Positions 1 to 7,796 of a stretch of DNA of 24,400 nucleotides are shown one piece after another. Source of the stretch: a virus. The stretch is from IMG/VR virus record IMGVR_UViG_3300030102_003839, positions 1 through 24,400 of that record. One strand, given 5' to 3'. The notes below the pieces were generated by a model, which worked only from the letters and a program-made list of their open reading frames with translations, did no database searches and was not told the DNA's origin. A program made the position numbers and the translations under genes. The stretch's first letter is position 1; each line of letters starts with the position of its first letter.

Positions 1-2041
1 TACCAAGAGTAATTTCATTAGAAGCTGTTGCTGAACTGGCTTCAGCGTCATAACCAATGCAAGTTACGTTAGCTCCAGTAGTAGTTGTGTTGCCTGCGTC
101 TCGACCAACAGCAGTGTTCTTTGCGCCTGTGCTGTTATAAAGCGCACCGCCTCCAACCGCTGTGCTGTTGCTGGTTGACAACGAAGCTGAAAGCGCATCA
201 TGCCCGATGGCAACATTATAATTAGCAAAAGCTCCGTTAATTCCATCTCCTGCTTGGTTACCGACACATACGTTAAAACTTGAGGCAGTAATATTTCTTC
301 CTGCAAGTCTTCCTAGCAGTACATTTGAAAGACCAGTAGTAAGGCTTTGTCCAGCAGCTTCACCCACACCATGGTTATAACTTCCTGTAGTTAAAGCACC
401 TAAAACTCCGTCACCAAGAGCAACGTTGTCAGAACCACTTAGAAGACTATCTAAGGTGTTATAGCCTATGGCTACGTTACTATCACCTGTAGTATTTGCG
501 TTCAGTGCGTTGGTTCCGATAGCAACATTGGTTTGACCACTTGTGTTTGCCCCTAAGGCTGAAACACCAACTGCAATGTTATCGTCGCCGGTAACAACAG
601 CATCTAACGCTTGAACACCAATAGCAATGTTTCTATTTGCTGTTTGTGCTTGTCTGAGGGCTCCGTTGCCTAAAGCGGTGTTATTACCACCTGAAGTATT
701 TGCCTTAAGTGCTTCGTATCCAACTGCTGTGTTGTTATTACTCGTACCATCGTCATTAGCAAGAGCATCAGTTCCTAATCCAAGTGTTGCTCCACTACTG
801 TTAGTAAGACCATCTGATAAATCATTAATTGCAGATGCTCCACCACCTCCTGCTGTTGAAAATTCAATATTATCATTTGTAGAGTTATAAGTTAGTACCT
901 GCCCATTAGTAGCACTAGATTGTAAACCTGGAATACGGAAGCTGGTAATATTCGTATCCCCTAAAGTAATTTCATTTGAAACAGTGGCAGAGCTAGCGTC
1001 AGCGTTAAAGCCAAGAACTAAATTGTTAGTTCCTGTTGTAATGTTGTGGCCTGCTTCATAGCCAATGCTTGTATTGTTATTTCCGGTAGTAACATTTCCC
1101 AGTGCTTTATGACCAACGGCTGTTACTTGTACGGCTGTTGTTAGACCTTCACATGCAGCTGTCCCTATAATTGTTGAATTAATTCCGCCTGTTGTTGCGC
1201 TAACCATTGCAGATGCGCCGACAATAGTAAAATTGTATGGCGTTGTCATATTCAAACCGGCTCTATAGCCGACTGCAACACAAAAACCAAGCGCGGTATT
1301 ACCCGTAAAATCTTCTAAAGCTTGTGCACCAAAAGCTGTTACCTGCTGGGGAGTTACCGTTGAGGCAGCAGCTCGATAACCAACAGCAGTATTATTAATT
1401 CCTATGGTGTTTGAATTTAGAGCTTGATAGCCAACTGCGGTATTGTAGTTTTGACTCCCATCATCATTAACTAATGCACCCGTACCTAAACCAATAGTTT
1501 TTCCAGAATCTAATGTAAGTGCGTCTGATAAATCATTAATTGCAGATGCACCGCCAGCAGCAGTAGACCATGTAGGAGCACTACCTGTTCCATTACTTGT
1601 TAAAACTTGTCCAGAGGTTCCATAATTTGCACCGGCAATGCCAAACGCACCTGTATCTGCAAATCTAAAACGTTCAGTACCGCTTGTACTAATTCCTAAT
1701 TGATTTGTAGCAGGGGAATAAAAACCATTAATATTACTTCCGATAGTTACTGCAGGTTTATCAACTAAACCAGAAGCAAAAGATCCTGATACTGCTGTAA
1801 GTATGCCGTTAGTAGTTGTTAAATTACCATCTTCAGTAGTAAAACTTCCTGTTGTTGTAACTACATCACCAGTAACTGTAATTGTTCCTTTAACATCTAG
1901 ATCACCAGTAATGACAACATCACCACTAAAGGTAGGCGCATTTACTAAACTTGAAACAGTAATTGTATGGTTAGCTTCTCCACCGCCTACACCTGTTGTG
2001 TACGTGATAAAGTCTGCACGCAGTTCTCCATACTGAGCCAT
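1..2041 (-). CDS. Tail fibre with YadA-like beta-roll repeats (partial, C-terminus off the left edge)
   Basis: I checked this frame codon by codon: it is open from ATG at 2041 to the window edge, giving 680 codons without a stop. An AGGA ribosome site lies about 9 bases before the start. The N-terminus has TFSGDVVITGDLDVKGTITV-type strands, as in phage fibre shafts. The body carries repeated units of the type NTAVGYQAL, NTAVGYRA, NTSIGYEAG and NVAIGTNAL, separated by TTG-N linkers. Such AVG/AIG-x-x-A units form left-handed beta-rolls in trimeric autotransporter adhesins such as YadA and occur in phage fibres. The block is present twice, each copy opening with GASAINDLSD and closing with ASSAT-SNEITLG. 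By inference it is a trimeric receptor-binding fibre, and a C-terminal chaperone or tip may lie outside the window. It follows the fibre-like gene at 2087-3934 on the same strand. Confidence 0.8.
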   Translation of the reverse strand, partial: MAQYGELRADFITYTTGVGGGEANHTITVSSLVNAPTFSGDVVITGDLDVKGTITVTGDVVTTTGSFTTEDGNLTTTNGILTAVSGSFASGLVDKPAVTIGSNINGFYSPATNQLGISTSGTERFRFADTGAFGIAGANYGTSGQVLTSNGTGSAPTWSTAAGGASAINDLSDALTLDSGKTIGLGTGALVNDDGSQNYNTAVGYQALNSNTIGINNTAVGYRAAASTVTPQQVTAFGAQALEDFTGNTALGFCVAVGYRAGLNMTTPYNFTIVGASAMVSATTGGINSTIIGTAACEGLTTAVQVTAVGHKALGNVTTGNNNTSIGYEAGHNITTGTNNLVLGFNADASSATVSNEITLGDTNITSFRIPGLQSSATNGQVLTYNSTNDNIEFSTAGGGGASAINDLSDGLTNSSGATLGLGTDALANDDGTSNNNTAVGYEALKANTSGGNNTALGNGALRQAQTANRNIAIGVQALDAVVTGDDNIAVGVSALGANTSGQTNVAIGTNALNANTTGDSNVAIGYNTLDSLLSGSDNVALGDGVLGALTTGSYNHGVGEAAGQSLTTGLSNVLLGRLAGRNITASSFNVCVGNQAGDGINGAFANYNVAIGHDALSASLSTSNSTAVGGGALYNSTGAKNTAVGRDAGNTTTTGANVTCIGYDAEASSATASNEITLG
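813..1549. repeat. Two copies of a fibre-gene module, marked by an exact 26-bp repeat
   Basis: The 26 bases at 813-838 recur exactly at 1524-1549, 711 bases (237 codons) apart and in the same reading frame. They encode the SAINDLSD segment that opens each beta-roll block. A second, diverged pair encodes the closing SNEITLG segment, near 1-45 and 958-1000. This is the trace of an internal duplication followed by change in repeat number: the C-terminal copy has more AVG/AIG units than the N-terminal one. Confidence 0.8.
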
Positions 2042-2086
2042 AATTTTTTCCTACAATACGTCTACTATTGATGGATCCATTCTACT

Positions 2087-3934
2087 TTAATTCCCCCAAA
2101 TTGTAAGAATAAAGCCATTGTCTCCAGATGTAAAAGACATGCCAGAAGTATTTTCATGTACAAAAGTCATAGTTGCATTTGTACCTCCGCTTGGTTTACT
2201 TACCATAATTCCATCAACTGGATTAGAGGTTGATCCATCCATTCGATCAAAAGCTAACCCAGGTTCTGCAACGCTTCCATATTTTGCAACAGTTTGACCG
2301 CTTATAAATATACCACTTGAATAGTAAGCAGGTTCAAAAACTTGTATGCCTCTAAACATAGCACTAGCTGTGCCAAGTGACATATCTAAATCACTAAATA
2401 AATAAGTATGTCCATAAATAGTATTAGCAGTTCCACTGATATAAACACCACCATTAATATATAAACCACTTACTGGTTCAAATGGAATTGTTCCAGCTAG
2501 TCCAATATCTCCTGCAGAAATAGTTATTAGACCACTATTGTTAAAGCTGATCTTTTCTGTTCCTGAAACTGCAAGACCAACATTTCCACTGTTAGTTCCA
2601 GAACCTGTAAAAAATACTCCTACACTTGCATCATTTATGTAACTAATTGAAGGAGCAGCTGCTGTTCCGCTGTTAAATAAAGCAGTACCAGTAACAGTTA
2701 AATCGTTATAAGTAAAGTCTCCACCACTAAATGAAACATTTCCGTTAACATTTAAGTCTCCACTAATAGTAGTATTACCAGACACCACAAGGCCACTGCC
2801 AAAGTAAACGTCATCTGTGACTGATAATCCACTGGTTATAGTGCCATCTCCTAGTACTGTTAAATCACCACTAATAATTTGATTTCCAGAAAAAGCAATA
2901 CTTGCTGCATTTAAAACATCGGTATTAATTTCACCGGCATTTATTTCGTAGCCGCTAATAAAAGCACCTGTGAAAGTATCTACATAAGCAGACACAGCAT
3001 TAACAACATCTCCAGTTATATTTGCTCCACTTAAGGTTCCAGTGACAAAAAGATCTTCTTGTACAAAACCTGACTTAATAGTAGTAAATAAACCTGTTAA
3101 GTTATAAACATAAAGACCACTTGTCCGAACTTGGTTTGATTCAACTTGTTCGGAATCTACATTAGCAAAAACACCTGAATAAACTTCAAGGGTATTTCCT
3201 GTAATCGTATTTCCTGAAATGTATTGAAAATAACCTGACTCTGTATTTAGAACATTAGCATCAATTGTATCACCTATAATAGAGGCGGCACCAAGAGCCC
3301 CAGTGACGGCAATAACATTTGCAATAATAGCTTCATTACTTATCAAATAACCTGTAATAGTGATATCACTAATATCTAAAGTTCCAAATGTAGAAACGTC
3401 TGCTGTTAAAACAGAGTAATTACCATTTAAATAATTACTATTTTGTCCTGTTGCTGTATCTGTATATGTTTGTTGAAAATTTCCAGTAATAAAATTACTT
3501 TGTCCACCGGTTGCTGTAATAAAAGTTCCTGTACCTTGAACTTCAATACTGTCAGTAATAATCGTACCGACATCGACAACATTACCGCTTATAGTGCCAT
3601 CAACTGATAAATCTGTTCCAACAACTACATCTCCACTAATACTAATATCATTAGTAAAAGTGGCAGCGCCACTTACGCTTAAAACATCAGAAAAAGAAAC
3701 AATACCACTGACGTTTAAGCCAGAGGAAATAATTACATTAGTAGCGATTAAAGGGTCAAAATTTAAAGAATTAATATAATATTGATCGAGATAATTTCGA
3801 AACTCCGTAAACGTTAGCTTCTTATTACGGAGTGCAGGGTCTACCTCAAAAACACTGACTAAAGTCAGTAAATCAGCATCATTAATTTCAGCCGCTGCAA
3901 TGGCTTCAAATTGTGTGATTTTTCTATTTGGCAC
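2087..3934 (-). CDS. Tail fibre or baseplate-like structural protein with SGD/VSG beta-repeats
   Basis: This 615-residue protein is rich in Ser, Gly, Thr, Val and Ile. Its N-terminal 50 residues (MPNRKITQFEAIAAAEIND onward) look like the attachment domain of cyanophage fibre proteins. From about residue 70 to 480 it is a run of short beta-strand units such as VSGAATF, ISGDVVV, SGDLTVLG and ISGDLNVNG, which suggest an extended triple-stranded beta shaft. The C-terminus (about 500-615) is not repetitive and ends in GFILTIWGN. The start is GTG at 3934. The codons just before it stay open and spell LSLGRWYESR after a TAA, so the true N-terminus is uncertain. Fibre or baseplate function is inferred from composition, repeats and position beside a second fibre gene. 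Confidence 0.7.
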   Translation of the reverse strand: MPNRKITQFEAIAAAEINDADLLTLVSVFEVDPALRNKKLTFTEFRNYLDQYYINSLNFDPLIATNVIISSGLNVSGIVSFSDVLSVSGAATFTNDISISGDVVVGTDLSVDGTISGNVVDVGTIITDSIEVQGTGTFITATGGQSNFITGNFQQTYTDTATGQNSNYLNGNYSVLTADVSTFGTLDISDITITGYLISNEAIIANVIAVTGALGAASIIGDTIDANVLNTESGYFQYISGNTITGNTLEVYSGVFANVDSEQVESNQVRTSGLYVYNLTGLFTTIKSGFVQEDLFVTGTLSGANITGDVVNAVSAYVDTFTGAFISGYEINAGEINTDVLNAASIAFSGNQIISGDLTVLGDGTITSGLSVTDDVYFGSGLVVSGNTTISGDLNVNGNVSFSGGDFTYNDLTVTGTALFNSGTAAAPSISYINDASVGVFFTGSGTNSGNVGLAVSGTEKISFNNSGLITISAGDIGLAGTIPFEPVSGLYINGGVYISGTANTIYGHTYLFSDLDMSLGTASAMFRGIQVFEPAYYSSGIFISGQTVAKYGSVAEPGLAFDRMDGSTSNPVDGIMVSKPSGGTNATMTFVHENTSGMSFTSGDNGFILTIWGN

Positions 3935-3976
3935 CCTGCTTTCATACCAACGGCCTAAACTTAATTATAGGTTGTT

Positions 3977-4516
3977 TTATTTATCTCTAATCTCAATACG
4001 AGACAATATATCAGCTCCTGTGTTCCAAATAAATTGTGTTCCTGTTACCAGGCCACAGGACAGTGCTAAAATAACCAAAATTTCAGCCAGAGTTAAATTA
4101 CGTCTGACATAAACCACCTTAGGTTGAGAAGGATTTGCAACAGGTTGAGGTGGTACTTGCCGAACAAAGGGTGTTTGTTGCGGAGCATTTTGAGAAACTT
4201 GAGGAACCTGAGATTGTTCTTGTGAGAATACCTGACGTCTTGCTGTTACCTGTTCAATAGCTTGCTGTAAAGCAGCTTCTCGCATTGCTTGAAAATCCGG
4301 AACGTTATAAACCACTCCTGGCTGCTGTTCTTGCTGTGGTTGTGAGGGTTGTTGAGAAGGCCGTGGAGGTGAAGCCACTTGTCCTTGCTGAACAGCTTGA
4401 TCAAATTCAGCAGGGTTATTAAACCTTGGACCCTCTGGGTCAGCATAATAGTTATTTTCTTTTGGCAGCATTCCAGGGGTCCGATATTTCTGGCTGGAAG
4501 TCACTTGATCTTCCAT
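3977..4516 (-). CDS. Pro/Gln-rich protein with one C-terminal membrane segment
   Basis: I do not recognise this 179-residue protein. Residues 45-135 are dominated by Pro and Gln (for example PSQQPSQPQQEQQP), with a short helical stretch at about 73-100 (DFQAMREAALQQAIEQVTARR). A basic patch (VVYVRRN) precedes one hydrophobic segment at about 143-163 (LTLAEILVILALSCGLVTGT), and a short charged tail follows. There is no N-terminal signal peptide, so it is probably anchored in the inner membrane by its C-terminal helix. Location beside the fibre genes is compatible with a virion protein or an envelope-acting lysis or exclusion factor, but nothing in the sequence decides. Its start at 4516 lies 47 bases from the divergent gene at 4564. 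Confidence 0.65.
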   Translation of the reverse strand: MEDQVTSSQKYRTPGMLPKENNYYADPEGPRFNNPAEFDQAVQQGQVASPPRPSQQPSQPQQEQQPGVVYNVPDFQAMREAALQQAIEQVTARRQVFSQEQSQVPQVSQNAPQQTPFVRQVPPQPVANPSQPKVVYVRRNLTLAEILVILALSCGLVTGTQFIWNTGADILSRIEIRDK

Positions 4517-4563
4517 AAAAATCGCAGTATGTTTACAGAAACTGTAGCATTAATTTTTAGAGT

Positions 4564-5019
4564 ATGTCGGATATCGAAAAGTCTTTAGCTTCTGTATCTA
4601 CAGAACTGAAAGGCATTAAAAATATTCTTTCTGCTATGTGGCACTCTAGGTATAATGACGGTACAACAGATAGGGTTAGCCCTGAATTTTTAGCCGATGA
4701 GTACATTTCTACAGAAGAATGTGCTAAACGTTTAGGTGTTTCTGATCAAACAATTCGTAACTGGATTCTCCAGGGAAAGAAAAAAGATCCTAAAAAGCGG
4801 ATTAAAGGCTGGACGCAAGGTATCCACTACATCACGATTCCAATGGGCACACGAAAAAACGTAGTTCGGATTCCATGGAATCAATTGATTTTGACTTATT
4901 ACAAAGGTGAAGAAGCATCCTTACGTACCTTTGATTCTGTTGATGGTCCTGTCGTTTATGACGATGTAGATCGCTCTCATTGGGATAACGTACCGTCGAT
5001 AAATAAGAATAATGCGTAA
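4564..5019 (+). CDS. Helix-turn-helix (MerR/excisionase-type) DNA-binding protein
   Basis: This 151-residue protein has a clear helix-turn-helix at about residues 48-71 (STEECAKRLGVSDQTIRNWI), the pattern of excisionase and MerR-type N-terminal domains. A Lys-rich wing follows, then GIHYITIPMGTRKNVVRIPW, a layout typical of recombination-directionality or small regulator proteins that bend DNA. Residues 1-30 may form a helical extension. It is the first gene of a plus-strand operon with short overlaps (8 bases to the next gene). It could regulate the early operon or act as a directionality factor. A shorter protein of similar architecture is encoded at 12965-13231. Confidence 0.75.
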   Translation: MSDIEKSLASVSTELKGIKNILSAMWHSRYNDGTTDRVSPEFLADEYISTEECAKRLGVSDQTIRNWILQGKKKDPKKRIKGWTQGIHYITIPMGTRKNVVRIPWNQLILTYYKGEEASLRTFDSVDGPVVYDDVDRSHWDNVPSINKNNA

Positions 5020-5473
5020 TCGATTTCAGGATTTAGACATTTCGAGATTAACAATCGATAACTATCGTGAAATACTATCGACTTCTCTCGCTAACCAAGT
5101 CTCAATTTTTATTCCGCCTCAGGGTTCATTTGATGATCTCTGTTTGCGTCGTTATATCACTGTTGTTAAAGAATTTGAGTTAGAAGATCCTAATAGCAAT
5201 ATGACATTGGCTAATCGTTTAAGATTGGCTTTTGCTGATATGCAACCAGATACTATCTGTAGCCGGTTTCCTAATGCTGATCTGCCTTTAAAACGTAGAT
5301 TACGTTGTGTAGCTGAATATCTTATACGTTCTGGTGAATTTGATAAGATGCGAGATGAAAATGGAAAGCTAATTAAAAAACGGGGCATCCTTGGCAAAAT
5401 GGTGGTTATTTATGAGCCTTTGCCTAAAATGTTTTCTGTATTGCAAAAACAAAAACTAATTAAAAATGGATAG
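5012..5473 (+). CDS. Conserved-looking phage protein of unknown function
   Basis: This 153-residue protein is not recognised. It is mixed alpha/beta by eye. A basic central segment (DLPLKRRLRCVAEYLIRSGEFDKM, about residues 93-116) reads as a helix followed by a charged turn and then the hydrophobic strand GKMVVIYEPL, a pattern compatible with a small winged DNA-binding fold, though that is only a guess. It overlaps the helix-turn-helix gene by 8 bases at its start and the next gene by 8 bases at its end. It is therefore translationally coupled in the early-type operon and probably works with its neighbours on DNA or nucleotide metabolism. Confidence 0.65.
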   Translation: MRNRFQDLDISRLTIDNYREILSTSLANQVSIFIPPQGSFDDLCLRRYITVVKEFELEDPNSNMTLANRLRLAFADMQPDTICSRFPNADLPLKRRLRCVAEYLIRSGEFDKMRDENGKLIKKRGILGKMVVIYEPLPKMFSVLQKQKLIKNG

Positions 5474-5837
5474 ACGCGCAAAACTTTTAGAGGCAGTTTG
5501 TGGCAAAGACTTAGAGGGCAATAGTGCTCGCTATGCAGACGCTACAGTCAAGTTAATCCTTAGCGATATGGGTAAATACTTTGTTAAGTTTTGGAATGAG
5601 GAGGGTCCAGGTTGTATGGTTTTTCAGCCAAACAACAGTGATCGCAGTATGTTTTGGCTTACTTTAGAAGAGTTGAACAATGCGTGTGAGCAAGAAACTG
5701 GCGAACTAGCAGAAACTTTTGGAACTATTTTAGAAGCTGCACAGAAGATTGATCCGCATGCAGGCGCTGGTTACATCATTAATGACCATGAAGGTATGCG
5801 CTATTTTGCTATTGACTACAACGAAGTGTCTGCATAA
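5466..5837 (+). CDS. Small acidic phage protein of unknown function
   Basis: This 123-residue protein is not recognised. It is acidic (many Glu and Asp) and soluble, with no membrane segment. It has a beta-strand-like part (GKYFVKFWNEEGPGCMVFQP) and a helix (LTLEELNNACEQETGELAETFGTILEAAQKI), and ends in strands around HEGMRYFAIDY. The start overlaps the previous gene by 8 bases, and the stop shares one base with the next ATG (TAATG at 5835-5839), so it is co-translated within the operon. Small size, acidity and coupling suggest an accessory factor, but no function can be assigned. Confidence 0.65.
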   Translation: MDRRAKLLEAVCGKDLEGNSARYADATVKLILSDMGKYFVKFWNEEGPGCMVFQPNNSDRSMFWLTLEELNNACEQETGELAETFGTILEAAQKIDPHAGAGYIINDHEGMRYFAIDYNEVSA

Positions 5838-6436
5838 TGAGCCTGCCTCAAAGCAAAGGCAACTATAAATCAGAAGGTTTTGAGTGGATTTCTAATCGTG
5901 ATCTAGTTGATTCCGCCCATTTCTTAATGGGTGGTATCGATTTAGATCCGGCTAGTAGTAAAGTTGCTAATGATTACGTTAATGCAGCACAGTACTTTAC
6001 TCCAACAGACGACGGTTTAAATCTCCAGAAATGGCATGGAAATGTCTATTTATTTCCACCGCATCTTTCTTATTTTTGGGATAAAAAAAACGATCGGTGG
6101 AAAGCTACTCGTGGCATGTCTCCTTCTTTGGTTTCAGGACATGCAATTTGGTGGAGAACTTTAAGAAGAAAATGGTTATCTGGTGAAATTGAACAAGCAA
6201 TTTATTTTACTAATTATATGGATATGATGATGTACAACCAAGATATTTTCGATTTTCCTGTCTGCATAATGAAGCAACGACCTTCTCTAGTAAGACGTTA
6301 TTTTGCAGATGACAAATTAGAAAAGAAGTGTACAGGATGTAGCTTTATTGTTTATCTTCAGCCTAAAGAAAATATAGGAGAAGCTACAGAAGCTTTTATT
6401 GATATTTACTCTGAAAAAGGAAGAATAATCGTCTAA
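5837..6436 (+). CDS. Phage Dam-like N6-adenine methyltransferase homologue with altered catalytic motif
   Basis: The 199-residue protein follows the pattern of the phage DNA N-6-adenine methyltransferase (Dam) family. It has the family signature GGIDLDPASSKVAN (residues 32-45), then YFTPTDDGL (53-61), a conserved Trp (W66), and a segment where active enzymes carry the catalytic D/N-P-P-Y/F. Here that segment reads L-F-P-P-H (72-76), so both the first residue and the aromatic one differ. In the family this motif contacts the flipped adenine, so this copy may be inactive, bind DNA without methylating it, or have changed substrate. Length is near the family norm and the frame is intact, so it is maintained as a protein. 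It starts on a TAATG overlap in the early-type operon, just before the dCTP deaminase. Confidence 0.65.
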   Translation: MSLPQSKGNYKSEGFEWISNRDLVDSAHFLMGGIDLDPASSKVANDYVNAAQYFTPTDDGLNLQKWHGNVYLFPPHLSYFWDKKNDRWKATRGMSPSLVSGHAIWWRTLRRKWLSGEIEQAIYFTNYMDMMMYNQDIFDFPVCIMKQRPSLVRRYFADDKLEKKCTGCSFIVYLQPKENIGEATEAFIDIYSEKGRIIV

Positions 6437-6459
6437 TATATTTAAACCGAAAGAAGAAC

Positions 6460-7044
6460 ATGTCTGTTCTAAGTGACTGGGAAATTCGTGCTTTAGCTCA
6501 AAAAGGTATGATTTCACCGTTTAAAGACTATCTGGTAAACAAAGAAAATGACACGCCGATTCTTAGCTACGGTTTATCCTCGTATGGCTACGACATTCGA
6601 CTTTCTCCAAATCAGTGTTTGCTATTTGGTGGCGTTCAGCACGGTATGTGTGATGCTAAAAATTTTGACCCTGAAATTTTAAAAGAAACTGAACTTCATG
6701 AAGATGAGCAAGGGAAATATTTTATTATCCCTCCTTACGGCTATTGTCTTGGTGTTGCTGTTGAGCATTTGACTTTACCTCGAAACGTTACCGTAGTTGC
6801 CCTGGGTAAAAGTACATATGCCAGAGCCGGAATTATGGCAAACATTACTCCAGCTGAAGCTGGTTGGGAAGGCCACTTGACTCTGGAGATTAGTAACTGT
6901 ACTCCTTTATTTAATAAAATTTACGCTAATGAAGGTATCTGTCAACTTCTGTTTTATCGAGGGAATGAATGTAAAGTTGATTATAAAACTCGTAAAGGCA
7001 AATACCAAGGACAACCTTATGAAGTTGTACTATCTAAAGTCTAG
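6460..7044 (+). CDS. dcd: dCTP deaminase
   Basis: The 194-residue product has the full dCTP deaminase pattern. GLSSYGYDIRL is at residues 38-48, the phosphate-binding GKSTYARAGI at 116-125, and AGWEGHLTLE at 134-143 carries the catalytic Glu (E143, matching E138 of the E. coli enzyme). QLLFYRG follows, and the C-terminal KGKYQGQ closes over nucleotide. It converts dCTP to dUTP and ammonia, the first step towards dTTP. A phage would use this to adjust nucleotide supply to its own genome composition. A bifunctional deaminase-dUTPase cannot be excluded. The start is preceded by a purine-rich site (GAAAGAAG). It closes the plus-strand operon, and its TAG is shared with the convergent gene through CTAG at 7041-7044. 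Confidence 0.93.
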   Translation: MSVLSDWEIRALAQKGMISPFKDYLVNKENDTPILSYGLSSYGYDIRLSPNQCLLFGGVQHGMCDAKNFDPEILKETELHEDEQGKYFIIPPYGYCLGVAVEHLTLPRNVTVVALGKSTYARAGIMANITPAEAGWEGHLTLEISNCTPLFNKIYANEGICQLLFYRGNECKVDYKTRKGKYQGQPYEVVLSKV

Positions 7045-7397
7045 TAGTAAAGTTTATTAGTAGATGACTGCGGTTTATCCGCATAATTTGTGGCTCCAGC
7101 TTTACCAAATTGATCTCCTTCAATAAAAGCTGGAGTTTGTCCTTGCATATCTGTGTATGGCTCATCATAACCACGCTTCTGACGATATTTTCCAGCGGAA
7201 CGTCTTGCTTTCATATACTGCTCAACACGACGCTGCTTGCCTTCATTTGCCGTCCCGGCAACAGCGGCGGTTCCCCGAACGTCCACTGGTAATCGACGAA
7301 TATCAACGTCATAGTATTTTCCAGGATTGAGATCAGATATCTCAACACCAGAGCTACCACTATCGCGTGCTTTTTCGTAGTTAGGATTATAAGCCAT
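7041..7397 (-). CDS. Small basic protein of unknown function
   Basis: This 118-residue protein is not recognised. The N-terminal half is polar (MAYNPNYEKARDSGSSGVEI), with a strand-like part around GKYYDVDIRRLPVDVRG. The middle is basic (KQRRVEQYMKARRSAGKYRQKRG, within about 54-77), and the tail is Gly/Asn/Tyr-rich, ending TNKLYY. There is no membrane segment. Composition resembles small virion or packaged DNA-binding proteins of podovirus-like phages, but this is only a compositional impression. The stop codon is shared with the convergent dCTP deaminase gene, and the start lies beside a perfect 18-bp palindrome, so its expression may be controlled there. Confidence 0.6.
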   Translation of the reverse strand: MAYNPNYEKARDSGSSGVEISDLNPGKYYDVDIRRLPVDVRGTAAVAGTANEGKQRRVEQYMKARRSAGKYRQKRGYDEPYTDMQGQTPAFIEGDQFGKAGATNYADKPQSSTNKLYY

Positions 7398-7398
7398 G

Positions 7399-7416
7399 TG
7401 TCAATTATAATTGACA
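7399..7416. promoter_or_regulatory. Perfect 18-bp palindrome between divergent genes (candidate operator)
   Basis: TGTCAATTATAATTGACA is identical to its own reverse complement. It sits two bases from the ATG of the minus-strand gene (7397) and 14 bases from the plus-strand ATG at 7431. Each end contains TTGACA reading outward, resembling a -35 box in both directions, but I see no -10 box at the right distance on either side. There is no loop or T-tract, so it does not look like a terminator. A dimeric repressor operator controlling both genes is the most natural reading. Confidence 0.5.
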
Positions 7417-7430
7417 TAAACTACAAGAAA

Positions 7431-7796
7431 ATGATGGGCTTTCTAGATGAATTCATGGGCAACCATGATCAACTTAAACAGCGAATGGCGACTATGGATA
7501 CATTTGGTCAGCCAATAGATAATGAAGCAAATGATGTACCTTTGTACGATGAATACAATACTGGTCTTGCATTAACTCAGCAAGATATGTCTGATCGTGT
7601 TAATTTAAGTATTGATCCTCGTGCACAACCCCGATGCGGACTGACAGGTCTAATTCCATCAGCAGAAATGGGAATTCAACAGGGAGCACAACCGCAACCT
7701 CGTCAGCTCGTAGTGGACATGGGTCAACTGTCTCCGGAGGAACAGGAACTAGCGATGGTTCAACAAAGGAAACTGAAAGCTGGTTTGAACCGGTAG
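7431..7796 (+). CDS. Small acidic Gln-rich protein of unknown function
   Basis: The predicted product is 121 residues from ATG at 7431; a second ATG follows immediately. The frame extends upstream to a GTG at 7398, but that would run through the palindrome, so I prefer the internal ATG. The protein begins MMGFLDEFMGNHDQLKQRM and has many Asp and Gln. Its C-terminal part (MGQLSPEEQELAMVQQRKLKAGL) looks like a short amphipathic helix. It is not recognised and no ribosome site is obvious. Its last 163 bases are overlapped in another frame by the DUF3310 gene, so the two may be translationally linked. Confidence 0.6.
   Translation: MMGFLDEFMGNHDQLKQRMATMDTFGQPIDNEANDVPLYDEYNTGLALTQQDMSDRVNLSIDPRAQPRCGLTGLIPSAEMGIQQGAQPQPRQLVVDMGQLSPEEQELAMVQQRKLKAGLNR

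Noticed and set aside
64-306. Minus-strand 80-codon frame inside the left-edge fibre gene
   Set aside because: It is an out-of-phase shadow of the fibre frame running from 2041 to the edge, with Leu/Gln/Thr-rich meaningless composition.
627-890. Plus-strand frame of 87 codons
   Set aside because: Antisense shadow of the repetitive fibre gene; Leu/Pro/Val-rich product with no start signal.
1-2041. Repeats considered as a CRISPR or satellite array
   Set aside because: Repeats are degenerate, in frame and encode beta-roll units. There are no constant direct repeats with unique spacers.
4532-4560. TTTACA...TTTTAG as a promoter for the helix-turn-helix gene at 4564
   Set aside because: The -10 is poor and the transcript would begin at or after the ATG.
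7398-7430. GTG at 7398 as the start of the 7431-7796 gene
   Set aside because: It would make the perfect palindrome coding. ATG at 7431 is a more ordinary start.
7740-7796. Classical X-XXY-YYZ slippery heptamer for a -1 frameshift into DUF3310
   Set aside because: None of the codons before the stop at 7794 forms a canonical heptamer, and the hairpin is too far downstream for the usual spacing.
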